NCBI RefSeq assembly: GCF_000209165.1
Contig: NC_009043.1
Span: forward strand, 1,772,001 to 1,836,000
Direction of reading: 5' to 3'
Source of the DNA: Scheffersomyces stipitis CBS 6054
Taxonomy: Eukaryota; Ascomycota; Pichiomycetes; Serinales; Debaryomycetaceae
Length of the DNA stretch: 64,000 nt
Part shown: piece after piece, positions 39,911-49,486 of the stretch
Layout of the letters: every line of letters starts with the position of its first letter
Numbering within the stretch: position 1 is the first letter of the stretch
The notes under the pieces: generated by a model
Seen by the model: only the letters and a program-made list of their open reading frames with translations
Told to the model about the DNA's origin: nothing
The model's database searches: none
Made by a program: the position numbers and the translations under genes

Positions 39911-40574
39911 GTTGAATTCTGCTATAAAGTAATAGACCAAAGCTAATAAAAAATCCCCATTGCGACTTAAATCTCTGGAAAATGTAAATAGTTTATAAAT
40001 CGCGTCGTCAGTGCCATTGGATTCTAAACTTTCACTTTGGATTTGTAGTCTCGTCCCGCTTTCTGCATCAAATGAGGGGGCGGAGAGCTAGAATTCATGG
40101 AGCTGAGGGAGAAATATCGGTACTATCCAACTTCTGAAGTTGTCCAACCCCAAAATCCACCCTGAGCGGGGGCGGGGTAGCGGGGCAAATACTCAAGTGG
40201 GGTAATATATGCATTTACTTTTTTTTTTTTTTTTGCAGAACCCTGGTGCACACCATACTATTTTGCTTAGTTTGGCTTTCGAAGGCAGTACATATTACGA
40301 GATAATTTTCGGAGTTATGCTTTGTAGTAAGATTGGAATTGTGATTGAATGTGCAATTGTTGTAAATAGTGAAGTGCGTGGTCCTCCACTTTGCCCCGCT
40401 CCTCTGTGACGCCCCCCGATGAGGGGTTCTGCTTTTCTGCACTGAATGTTTAGTGAGTTAGTAATAATAGAAATACTTCCAAAATTCTTATAATTGGCTG
40501 GAATCCGTTCGTTGCAAAGTTCATCCCTCATTCTCCTTAACTAGGTTGACTTAGTATCTTATACCCAAACCAAC
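39911..40574. promoter_or_regulatory. Divergent promoter, DAK-family kinase / RpiB-type isomerase
   Basis: About 660 bp. It has a poly(T) run of 16 (about 40219-40234), GC-rich patches GAGGGGGCGG (about 40074) and GCGGGGGCGGGG (about 40166), the pair AGCGGGGCAAA (40179-40189) and TTTGCCCCGCT (40390-40400), AGTGGGGTA near 40195, and CCCCCCGATGAGGGG near 40412. GCGGGG and GTGGGG fit the Mig1 core SYGGGG. The same core recurs in the region upstream of the SDR gene. Confidence 0.65.
40179..40400. promoter_or_regulatory. 11-bp inverted pair AGCGGGGCAAA / TTTGCCCCGCT
   Basis: The two arms are exact reverse complements about 200 bp apart within a divergent promoter, one near each side, flanking the poly(T) tract. 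Confidence 0.55.
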
Positions 40575-41045
40575 ATGACTACTGCTGGGCTCAGAATTGT
40601 CATTGGTTGCGATGAAGCAGGTTTCGAATATAAGCAAAAGCTCCAGCAAGACCTTGAAAAGAATGACTTGGTATCTGAAGTTATAGACATTGGTATTAAT
40701 ACTAAAGGTGATCATCTCGCGTACCCTCATGTTGGTATCAAGGCTGGTGAATTAATCAGAGATGGAAAGGCTGACAGAGCCTTATTGATCTGTGGTACTG
40801 GTTTAGGGGTAGCAATCAGTGCAAACAAGGTTGCTGGTATTAGAGCTGTAACTGCACATGACAGCTTCAGTGTCGAAAGAAGTATCCTTTCTAACAATTG
40901 TCATGTCTTGTGTATGGGTCAAAGAGTGATAGGTATTGAATTGGCTAGAAGATTAGTGGCAGAATGGTTGACTTACAATTTCGATGAATCCAGCGCCTCT
41001 GCCTCAAAAGTAGCTGTTCTCAAAAGATATGAATCCATCTGTTAA
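40575..41045 (+). CDS. RpiB/LacAB-family sugar-phosphate isomerase
   Basis: 156 aa. RpiB-type isomerases interconvert aldose and ketose phosphates. Features are [11 protein letters not shown] at the start, the active-site Cys73 and Thr75 in [20 protein letters not shown], and [26 protein letters not shown]. The yeast housekeeping ribose-5-phosphate isomerase is the unrelated RpiA type (Rki1), so an RpiB is accessory here. In erythritol pathways an RpiB-like enzyme (bacterial EryI, Yarrowia EYI2) turns D-erythrulose-4-P into D-erythrose-4-P. Together with the neighbouring kinase and SDR this is the most attractive role, though ribulose/ribose-5-P or allose-type chemistry is not excluded. Confidence 0.9.
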   Translation: MTTAGLRIVIGCDEAGFEYKQKLQQDLEKNDLVSEVIDIGINTKGDHLAYPHVGIKAGELIRDGKADRALLICGTGLGVAISANKVAGIRAVTAHDSFSVERSILSNNCHVLCMGQRVIGIELARRLVAEWLTYNFDESSASASKVAVLKRYESIC

Positions 41046-41415
41046 TAGTGGAAAATCTAATAGAATCTAAACCAACTAACTTGCTTCAATACTGTCGGTA
41101 CATATAGAATGATGAATAGTACACAATTCTGTTATAATAATCCTACAGCAATAGAATTTTGTAGAACCATCCAAATGATGTCATAAACAGCCTACTTCCT
41201 TGAGGATAATGTTTGTACAAGTCTAGTAAGTGTTCAATATACAGGCTTGCAAGTATTTCCCCCTTCATCTTCTACGTATGTACCATTGAAGGTGTCAGTT
41301 GCCAGTACCAATTTTCTTGCACTAGATTTTCTGAAATCTGGGGGAGGTGCATACGATAAGATTTTTTTTGTGGGGTAGGGAGAGGCTAAAAACTCTGAGT
41401 GCCCCACGTATGACA

Positions 41416-41443
41416 TGCAGGATTTGTCATAAATCATCCTGCA
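41416..41443. repeat. Inverted repeat TGCAGGAT-N12-ATCCTGCA
   Basis: The 8-bp arms at 41416-41423 and 41436-41443 match perfectly. The arms overlap a repeated TGACATGCA word, so it may be a regulator site or an RNA hairpin. Confidence 0.45.
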
Positions 41444-43102
41444 CACGGATGACATGCAAGAAGGACTTCTGGTGCCCCTCGTCGATGTTCTTAGGCAATG
41501 AAACAGCCAAACTACGAAATAAGCCCCAAAAAAAGCTTTAAATAAACCAAGAGTTTGATGGTTGTGGACAATAACAGTTCAATAGTGGATAGCAGAAATT
41601 GTACACATTTAGACAGAATAGTAAGAAATGTATTGAAATCTTCTGCATCGTAGATTATCAGCAGAAAGACAACTACAGAAGTTGTATGAAGCATTCCTTT
41701 GGGAGAATAGTCCTGAAAATTGATTATGTTTAAGCTGAGATTAAGGATATGAGCAAATCGTAACTAAAGTGAAAGACACATTCTCCTTATCTTTCCTTAT
41801 CGAAATCTAAAGCATATTCCACTTACAAGTGGAACACGAAAAGTAAGTCGTTTGCAATTACCCGTGTGATATTTTTGTGGACCCAATCTGGAATTATTGG
41901 TGCATTTAAGGCTACAATCAACTCGCCCGGAACCGCTCGAGTTCGCAATAAAATTTAGAAAGTGTAGGTCGTTTTCAGGGGTACAACAACAAAAGTACTT
42001 GATTTCCAACAAACTGGGTATATGCTTAAATACTTAAACTGGAAGAAAATATGAAAGGTTTGACATTTTCTCATTTTGCTTAGGATTCGTAAAGCATTGA
42101 ACAGTTTATATCGATACTGCAAAATTTATTTGAAATTTACGTATGTATTGATACCAGAGGTGAACCTCCAACTAGAATCTCAGTCATTACTGCTTATCAA
42201 TTGTAGAATGGATCACCTGCTGTCTCTAGCTAGAATTTTGAATCGTCTACAAGTACATCTCCTGTCGAATACCATCTACTGATTATCTAATAATGTGATA
42301 TATGGTACTATGCATAAATAGAATCAGGCCATTTCTTCAACACATCGTGTACTATCTATAATTTTGGATTAGTTTGCAAGACAACTAATAGTATTCGTCT
42401 CCTTGATTTTATAATTAGAATCCCGAAGTGTAGTCTCGTATTTACAGTGAGTGTCTTCAACCGCAAGGATTATAGAAACTACTAGAAATAGGAAGATCTA
42501 GAAGATGTTGACTTTTAGTGTTATTGTCATTGATTATCCCAACGTGAAATAGCTGGTAGTTGAAATAGCTGGTATGTGAGTAAAGAGGATTATTGGGTTG
42601 TTCTCAAATCACCTTCGGGACAATGCAAGCGCAGTTTCAACTTTATTAGATTTGGGCAACGCGGCTCGTGAACTTCAGAGATTAGACTGCCATTGTTTAT
42701 TGGTACCATACTACTGTATGATTTTAGCCACACTACTTCAAGAATAAGGGAAAAAGATAACGAAAATACTTTAAATTCTGCGAAGTGTTTCAACGATTCC
42801 GTAAGAGCGTTTTCTTTTTTCTACGTCTATAGCTATGCTTTACAAAGCTCAAGAGTTTCAACCACAAGTTGGAATGATAATATACACTATAATACGACGT
42901 TTATTCTACGGTTCTTAGTATTTCCTTAGGAACTAGCTAAAATTGTGTTGTGTAATGTTCTGGAACTTGTATAATTTTTCCGAGTATTTTGTGGTAATTT
43001 TTCTTATCTTTCGTTTGCAATGCAGGCCAAGATAAGATGACAGTATCTGATGAGAAAATTTGCAACAAACTTGGTGACTTCTTGATTTCACGTTCATTAT
43101 AA

Positions 43103-43157
43103 GAACACCCCCGTTCAGGAACACCCCCGTTCAGGAACACCCCCGTTCAGGAACACC
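43103..43157 (+). repeat. 16-bp tandem repeat, three full copies plus a partial
   Basis: The unit GAACACCCCCGTTCAG is repeated exactly at 43103-43118, 43119-43134 and 43135-43150, followed by GAACACC. Each unit contains the inverted GAAC/GTTC pair around ACCCCC. It lies about 230 bp upstream of the permease ATG. Confidence 0.85.
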
Positions 43158-43388
43158 ATAACCGGAAGTCAATTCCTGTCTTTTTATCAAGTGTGGATTA
43201 CAAATCATCTACGGCTCCAAGATAACGAAAGATACATCAATAACGATGTCAGGGGCGCAAATGCTATAGATAAGCAAAAATGTGAGCCTTTAGGATCTTT
43301 ATCTTACCTTTTATAAAAAGAATAATGTCACTTCAAAATTTAGCTTAGGATGTAGATAATCTACTGACCTCAAACTTAATCGTTCATA

Positions 43389-45086
43389 ATGGAAAACTTC
43401 GTGAGAGCCTTCCAAAAGGGCAGTTCAAAGAACAACGACTTGGGAGAAGTCAAAACCAATTCAATCACAGATGATGATTTAGAGGGGATGGTCAACTTCA
43501 AAAAAGGTGGCGAACATATCACAGTCGAAGAGGTTGACGACGAAAATCCTATATTCAAGGAAGATAGAAATCGTTTGTCACAAGACCTTAGATCCAGACA
43601 TCTACAAATGATTGCCATCTGTGGTGTATTTGGGACAGGAATTTTCTTGAGTTCGGGCACAGTTTACTCTCTCACTGGGGCAGGTGGTTGTTTCTTGGCT
43701 TACGCCTTGGTGGCAGTAGTTGTTGGCATCAACCAAATTGCTATTGCAGAAGTAGCTGCTCTTATGCCTACATCTTCTGCAGTTGTTCGTCATTTAGAGC
43801 ACTTCGTTGACCCAGCTATGGGTTTTGCCTATGGTTGGATATTGTGGTGGGGCGCAAGTATGCCGGGAGAAATTTCAGCAGCTGCGGTAATTGTCTCCTA
43901 CTGGACTGACATCAATGGTGCTGCCTGGATCTCCATCATCATTGTACTTCTGTTTGCAAGTAACGCATACTCGATGAGGGTGTATGGTGAAATAGAATTT
44001 TTCTTCGCTATTCTAAAGTTGTCCTTGCTTTTGGGTTTAATTATTGTCTCTATTATAATAACATCTGGTGGTGGACCCAACCACGAAGCAATAGGATTCA
44101 GATACTGGAGGGATCCTGATGCATTTTTACCATTCTTGACGACTGGCAGTTTAGGACGATTTGCTGCGTTCTGGAAATCATTGAGTTCCGTTGTATACTC
44201 ATACGGAGGTGTTCAATCTGTTCCAACTTTGGCCAGCGAGGTCCGTTATCCACGGAGGTCAGTGTTCAAAGCCTGCAAAAGAATCTTCTTCAGAGTTACC
44301 ATACTAATGATATTAGCTGCATTCAGTTTGACTTTGATTGTTTCTCCAGAAGATAAGAATATCACATCTGGAAGTGGCAACGCCAAGTCATCACCATTTG
44401 TGGTGGCCATCAAAAATGCAGGTATCCCTGCATTGCCCCATATTGTCAACGCCGTTGTATTGACATCTGCCTTCTCCGCAGGAAATAACAACGTAGTCCA
44501 GGGAACTAGATGTTTATTTGCTATGGCTGTGAAGGGACAAGCTCCCAAGATTTTCTTGAAAACAACGAAAAGGGGAATTCCTTTGAATGCTTTGCTTCTT
44601 GTCACCTTGTTCATGCCACTTGCATTCATGTCTGTTTCAGAATCAGCTGCTAATGTCTTTAATTGGTTCCAAAACCTAACATCATCTAATTTACTTCTAG
44701 GATGGATTTTGATCGGCTTGAACCATGTTTCCATGCATAGAGCAATGTGGGCCCAAGGGTATACGAGAGCAGATTTACCACACACATTTCCAGGAGGACA
44801 ATACTCTGGATATGTGTCGGGTGTAATTTCATTGATTTTGTTGCTAACTGGTGGCTTCACTAACTTTGTCCATGGTCACTTCGCCATTGCTTCGTTTTTC
44901 TCTTCTTACTTTGTGATTCCTTTGACTTTGGTATTATTCTTGTTCTGGAAATTCTTTAAGAAAACAAAATACTTGAGACCGGAAGATGTTGATTTGAATT
45001 CCTTATTCATGGACGTTCAAAGGAATCCCGAACCTCTTGAAGAACCGCTTCGTGGATGGAGGCTCTTGACATTATTGTGGAACTAG
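43389..45086 (+). CDS. Amino-acid permease (APC superfamily, fungal YAT type)
   Basis: 565 aa, about 12 membrane segments, with a hydrophilic N-terminus of about 75 residues. The first helix carries the family signature: LRSRHLQMIAICGVFGTGIF then SSGTVYSLTGAGG. Helix 3 PTSSAVVRHLEHFVDPAMGFAYGW and the loop VRYPRRSVFKACKRIFFRV are also typical of plasma-membrane amino-acid permeases. The intracellular C-terminus ends in an aromatic LRGWRLLTLLWN. The substrate cannot be told from sequence. It resembles the Dip5/Agp2-like fungal permeases more than the general amino-acid permease, judging by the PTSSAV replacement in helix 3. Confidence 0.85.
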   Translation: MENFVRAFQKGSSKNNDLGEVKTNSITDDDLEGMVNFKKGGEHITVEEVDDENPIFKEDRNRLSQDLRSRHLQMIAICGVFGTGIFLSSGTVYSLTGAGGCFLAYALVAVVVGINQIAIAEVAALMPTSSAVVRHLEHFVDPAMGFAYGWILWWGASMPGEISAAAVIVSYWTDINGAAWISIIIVLLFASNAYSMRVYGEIEFFFAILKLSLLLGLIIVSIIITSGGGPNHEAIGFRYWRDPDAFLPFLTTGSLGRFAAFWKSLSSVVYSYGGVQSVPTLASEVRYPRRSVFKACKRIFFRVTILMILAAFSLTLIVSPEDKNITSGSGNAKSSPFVVAIKNAGIPALPHIVNAVVLTSAFSAGNNNVVQGTRCLFAMAVKGQAPKIFLKTTKRGIPLNALLLVTLFMPLAFMSVSESAANVFNWFQNLTSSNLLLGWILIGLNHVSMHRAMWAQGYTRADLPHTFPGGQYSGYVSGVISLILLLTGGFTNFVHGHFAIASFFSSYFVIPLTLVLFLFWKFFKKTKYLRPEDVDLNSLFMDVQRNPEPLEEPLRGWRLLTLLWN

Positions 45087-45722
45087 GTTACTTTGTAGCA
45101 CAAGTGATGTGAATGTATTGAATTGTGGGTGTCATTTGTAGTGGTACCTTTGCTAGTGAATACATATTCTGAATGTAATAAAAGAACAGATAGTCTCTCG
45201 ATATACGGCGTAAAGAGATCAAGTTCAAAATTTAGTAGCAAGCAAAGTCTACTAGCATAACCAACGTGAACAATATTTGCAATGATTCTAGACTTCTCGG
45301 GTAATTACTGTGAGAACCAGTGGCAGAATCATATAATTCCAAAAATTCTGTATCATATCATACGTCTATGTCCTTTAGTAGTCGTATTATTGAATCAAGT
45401 ATTGCTGTAGTCTTGCTGTGTCTTTCTCTTAGAATTGCGCTCGTTGCATCGTGAAGCGCGGAAATACGGCAAGCTACAAAATATACAATCGACAATGTGA
45501 CTTATAGTACACGCTTGTGCGGAGAAGTAAGACATTTCTACACTAAAAATGAATGTCCCCGCAAAACTATTTTAAGTCCGTTCCAGTACTAATGGCCCTG
45601 AGAGTATAGAAAGGGGCTGGAATTCTCATTGTAACGACAAAAGGTGCTGGTTTGAGTTTGGATTATTCGACTCGTAGAGAGAATAGGATTCAGAAGCATT
45701 GTGCAATTAGATCTTGAGAGAT
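45087..45722. promoter_or_regulatory. Promoter region of the P450 gene
   Basis: About 640 bp, no gene. GGCCC (about 45593) and GGGGC (about 45615) flank a short spacer shortly before the P450 start. I see no clear TATA box. Confidence 0.35.
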
Positions 45723-47291
45723 ATGACAGTCGAAACAATCGTCCAGTACTTGCTGTGTTGGCAAGTATACGTTCTTGCAGTATTGGTCTACCACATTTTC
45801 AACTGGATTCACGAACAAATATTGTACAAGAAGTTTGGAGCTTCTCCTTGTATCAACAATGAAAGAGGAGGCTTCCTTGGTATCAGACTTTTGAGGACGT
45901 TGTTGAAGGCGAAGCTGGACGGAACGCTATCGGATGTTGTGAAGAATAGATACTACGAAATGGAACATCCTGAAATAGAAACGTTTACGCTGAGAGTGTT
46001 TTCACAAACCGTCATTGCAACAAGAGATCCTGCCAATCTCAAGGCCATTTTGGCTACTCAATTCAATGACTTTAGTTTGGGCATTAGACATGCTCAGTTA
46101 TATCCGTTGTTGGGAGATGGTATCTTTACTTTAGATGGTGAAGGATGGAAACATTCCAGAGCCATGTTGAGACCACAATTTGCCAAGGAGCAGATTGCAC
46201 ATGTTCAGTCGTTAGAGCCACATATTCAAGTGTTGGCAAAACATATTCGAAAATCAGAAGGAAAGTCGTTCGAAATGCAAGAATTGTTTTTCAGGTTAAC
46301 TCTCGATTGTGCTACAGAATTCTTGTTCGGCGAATCAGTCGAATCATTAAGAGATGCATCAATTGGGATGGCGCGAGCTGATGTGGAAGTTGAAGGAAAA
46401 GACCGGTTTGCAGAAGCGTTTAACTTAGCCCAGACCCAAATTGCTACGAGATCGATGATGAACAAAATGTACTTCCTATACAATACGGAAGAATTACGGA
46501 ATTCTTGCGATGTTGTTCACAGATTCACAGATTACTATGTCAACCTTGCTTTGCGGACATCAACAGCAGAATTAGATAAAAAATCTAAGAGCGGTTATAC
46601 CTTCTTGTATGAATTGGTCAAACAAACCAGAAATCCACAGATTTTGAGAGATCAGTTATTGAATATCTTGTTGGCTGGTAGAGATACGACTGCTGGTTTG
46701 TTGTCTTTCGCTTTCTTTGAATTGGCTCGTCAACCACATATTTGGGCGAAGTTGAAGGATGAAATCTACTCTGCGTTTGGGTCTGGTGAAAACTCGAGAA
46801 TAGATGAAATCACTTTTGAATCTTTAAAGAGGTGTGAGTACTTGAAAGCCGTTCTTAACGAAACTTTGAGGATGTATCCATCTGTCCCCAATAATGGTAG
46901 GATTGCTGTAAGGAATACAACGCTACCAAGGGGCGGGGGACCAACAGGCACCGAACCTATGTTGGTAAGAAAGGGTCAGAAAGTTGTCTATAGTGTCTAT
47001 ACGACCCACAGAAGTAAAACACATTACGGTGAAGATGCCGAAGTCTTTAGACCTGAAAGATGGTTTGAGCCCTCGTCCAGAAAGCTCGGCTGGGCGTATC
47101 TTCCTTTCAATGGTGGACCACGTATTTGCTTAGGACAACAGTTTGCATTAACTGAAGCATCTTATGTAGTAACGAGATTGATTCAAATGTTCCCTAATAT
47201 CAGCTCCGATCCAACGATAGAATATCCTCCCAGAAAAGCTTCACAATTGACTATGTGTCTCCAAGATGGGCTTCTTATTTCCTTGTATTGA
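45723..47291 (+). CDS. Cytochrome P450, CYP52-type alkane/fatty-acid hydroxylase
   Basis: 522 aa, normal for CYP52. A membrane anchor lies at about residues 10-30 ([20 protein letters not shown]). The I-helix oxygen-binding motif is AGRDTT (318-323), ExxR is ETLR (380-383), and the heme loop [14 protein letters not shown] has the ligand Cys469. LPRGGG before the C-terminal third is typical of CYP52 proteins, which omega-hydroxylate n-alkanes and fatty acids in the ER for growth on lipids. The ATG at 45723 follows an in-frame TTG that is not used. Chain-length preference cannot be read here. Confidence 0.9.
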   Translation: MTVETIVQYLLCWQVYVLAVLVYHIFNWIHEQILYKKFGASPCINNERGGFLGIRLLRTLLKAKLDGTLSDVVKNRYYEMEHPEIETFTLRVFSQTVIATRDPANLKAILATQFNDFSLGIRHAQLYPLLGDGIFTLDGEGWKHSRAMLRPQFAKEQIAHVQSLEPHIQVLAKHIRKSEGKSFEMQELFFRLTLDCATEFLFGESVESLRDASIGMARADVEVEGKDRFAEAFNLAQTQIATRSMMNKMYFLYNTEELRNSCDVVHRFTDYYVNLALRTSTAELDKKSKSGYTFLYELVKQTRNPQILRDQLLNILLAGRDTTAGLLSFAFFELARQPHIWAKLKDEIYSAFGSGENSRIDEITFESLKRCEYLKAVLNETLRMYPSVPNNGRIAVRNTTLPRGGGPTGTEPMLVRKGQKVVYSVYTTHRSKTHYGEDAEVFRPERWFEPSSRKLGWAYLPFNGGPRICLGQQFALTEASYVVTRLIQMFPNISSDPTIEYPPRKASQLTMCLQDGLLISLY

Positions 47292-48217
47292 GGGAATCTA
47301 ATAGTTTTTTAAGTATAACAATTTCGTATATATAATCATGTAGCTCAATCCAACCCTTGCTCAGTCTTTCTTTCATTAAGAAACCATCTTGTTAATTTCC
47401 CTAAGTTTACGAGCTTTTGTCAGATTATATTTTTGTACTGCTGACTGTTGTCATCTGATAAGAATTTCTATTGCAAAGTAGAACCCTGTTTGATCTACTT
47501 CGGAAACTTTCAATGAAAATCTTTCCACAACACAGTCTAGCTTTATTGCAATAACGCGAAAAAAATAAACTGACCAGTTTGCTGCTATAACTGTAATAGC
47601 GGATCGTAAGACTATGAAGCGAATTCAAACCTAGAACATCCGTTTCTTCTGATTTAGATCAAAATATTCTTGTATCTATGGCTTAACTATGAGTGCGAAA
47701 TGTTACATCGACTACATAATATATTTGAACCAATGTGGTTGCCATTACAAAGCCCCTTGTGTGCCTTAACTCTGCAATCACTCCAAAACTAGGATAAAAA
47801 CTGGCTCACTTTGAAGCACAGCAATAAAATTAATTTTGTGAATGCTGAGGTTACGGTATTGAATAGCACACACATCATTGAAAATTCTGGTACCCGCAGA
47901 AGTACCTGAAATGTTCCATCCAATGAAACTTAACTTAATGGAGGGAATCACTACTGTTTTCCATGCTTATGCTGGTTCAGATCAGATACCCTACTATGAA
48001 ATCCGCTGATTGATACCTTTGGAAATCAACTCTGCACATAACATCAATTCCTGCAGCGGTTGCAAATTAAGTAGCTCTTGTTTTCCGAAATACTGCATTT
48101 AATGGTCCTTACCTTTTGCAACCTATCCACACAAGGTTTCAAATGGAGATATAAAAGGACACATAAGTTCCAGAATTATATATATCTGATAACTTACTCA
48201 ACACACATCTCTACGAT
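47292..48217. other. Intergenic region P450 / YqjM-class OYE
   Basis: About 930 bp, AT-rich, with no credible ORF or repeat. A TATATAT run just upstream of the OYE start (about 48178-48187) may serve as its TATA element. Confidence 0.35.
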
Positions 48218-49486
48218 ATGTCCTCTACTGATAAAGTGCAATCATCCAACGCTGTTACCTATTTCTCTCCTGAGCAACCTGTTCCTGCTGGAACATATTT
48301 CCAACAAGAGAAACAGAAAAAGCCTCTTCTATTTTCACCTTTGAAGATCAGGGAATTGATCTTACAAAATCGTTTAGTTGTTTCCCCAATGTGTCAATAC
48401 TCTGCTGGTAGAGATGGTCAGGCTACACCTTACCATTTAGTTCACTATGGCCAATTTCTTCTTAGAGGCCCAGGCTTGACTTTTGTTGAAGATACCTCCG
48501 TCAGTCCCGAAGGTCGCTTGTCTCCAGAGAATTTAGGAATTTGGAATGACCAACAAGCAGAAGCTCTTAAAGACATAGTTGATTTTGCCCATCTGCAAAA
48601 ACAACTTATTGGAATTCAACTTGACCATGGTGGTAGAAAAGCAAGCTCTCAACCTAACTACATTCATTTGGAACAGAATGCAGAGGAATCAGTAGGTGGT
48701 TGGCCAAATGAAATTGTTGCTCCCTCTCCAATTGTTTTCCGTCCCAACGGAAATCTTGTTAAGCCGAATGAATTGTCGAAGTCCGATATTTCAAGAATCG
48801 TTAATGATTTTGGGAATGCTGCAGAAAGAGCAGTCAAGATTAGTGGCTTTGATGCCATCGAAATCCATGGGGCTCACGGCTATCTTATCAATCAGTTTTA
48901 CAGCAAGATTTCTAACAAGAGAAAGGATGAATATGGAGGAAGCTTTGAAAACAGAATTAGATTTCTTCTAGAAGTAGTCGATGAAGTTAGATCGAGAATT
49001 CCTAGCTCTATTCCATTGTTCTTGAGAATTTCTGCTATTGAAAATACCGAAGATGAAGACGCCTGGACTTTACTGGAATCAATAAAGTTGTCAACGATTG
49101 TTGTCGAGCATGGTGTCGATGTAATTGATGTCTCTTCAGGTGGTAATTGTCATAGACAATACAGTAGAAAAAGTTTGAGCAAAGGACATGCCCCTATGCA
49201 TATTCCATTGGCAAAGGCGATTAAGGACGAACTTGGAGAAAAGGTGTTGGTTGCTTGTGTTGGTAGTTTGAATTCAGCAACTCTAATTGAGGATGAATTA
49301 AAGAAAGGATCGTTTGATATTGCTCTTGTAGGAAAAGGGTTTTTGAATAACCCTGCCTTGGTTTGGAAATTCGCAGAAGAGTTGGAAATTCGTGTTCACC
49401 GTCCTTTGCAGTATGGATATCCGTTTTTTCCACCAATTCAGCAAATTTTGGAATTAATTGCAAAATCGGAGGAAGCTGAAACTTAG
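48218..49486 (+). CDS. NADPH dehydrogenase, Old Yellow Enzyme family, YqjM-like class
   Basis: 422 aa. An FMN ene-reductase of the OYE superfamily that reduces activated C=C bonds. The Cys near the N-terminus (VVSPMCQYSA, Cys59) is the marker of the YqjM-like class. The active-site pair His217/His220 with Tyr222 lies in EIHGAHGYLINQF, then DEYGGSFENRIRF. The phosphate/FMN loop VACVGSLNSAT and ALVGKGFLNNP complete it. The ATG at 48218 fits, giving about 35 extra N-terminal residues compared with bacterial YqjM (about 340 aa) and a longer C-terminus. The natural substrate is unknown. It differs in class from the OYE about 1.4 kb downstream. Confidence 0.88.
   Translation: MSSTDKVQSSNAVTYFSPEQPVPAGTYFQQEKQKKPLLFSPLKIRELILQNRLVVSPMCQYSAGRDGQATPYHLVHYGQFLLRGPGLTFVEDTSVSPEGRLSPENLGIWNDQQAEALKDIVDFAHLQKQLIGIQLDHGGRKASSQPNYIHLEQNAEESVGGWPNEIVAPSPIVFRPNGNLVKPNELSKSDISRIVNDFGNAAERAVKISGFDAIEIHGAHGYLINQFYSKISNKRKDEYGGSFENRIRFLLEVVDEVRSRIPSSIPLFLRISAIENTEDEDAWTLLESIKLSTIVVEHGVDVIDVSSGGNCHRQYSRKSLSKGHAPMHIPLAKAIKDELGEKVLVACVGSLNSATLIEDELKKGSFDIALVGKGFLNNPALVWKFAEELEIRVHRPLQYGYPFFPPIQQILELIAKSEEAET

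Larger units (their letters stand above)
41046..43388. other. 2.3-kb gene-free interval
   Basis: No convincing gene on either strand; the open frames (41797-42012, 42076-42282, 42590-42793) are short and featureless. Contents are more G4/C4 elements (GTGGGGTAGGG about 41370, TGCCCCAC about 41400), an inverted repeat with 8-bp arms at 41416-41443, a repeated TGACATGCA (41411 and 41451) and 16-bp tandem repeats at 43103-43157. The middle (41.7-43.0 kb) is plain AT-rich DNA. It may be a remnant of a lost gene, or the large promoter of the permease. Confidence 0.45.

Noticed and set aside
41797..42793. Several 65-80-codon frames in the gene-free interval
   Set aside because: Low-complexity, unsupported and mutually inconsistent in strand; no trace of an isomerase or transporter could be read from them.
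43103..43157. CRISPR-like array
   Set aside because: Units are directly adjacent without spacers, only 16 bp long, in a eukaryotic promoter.
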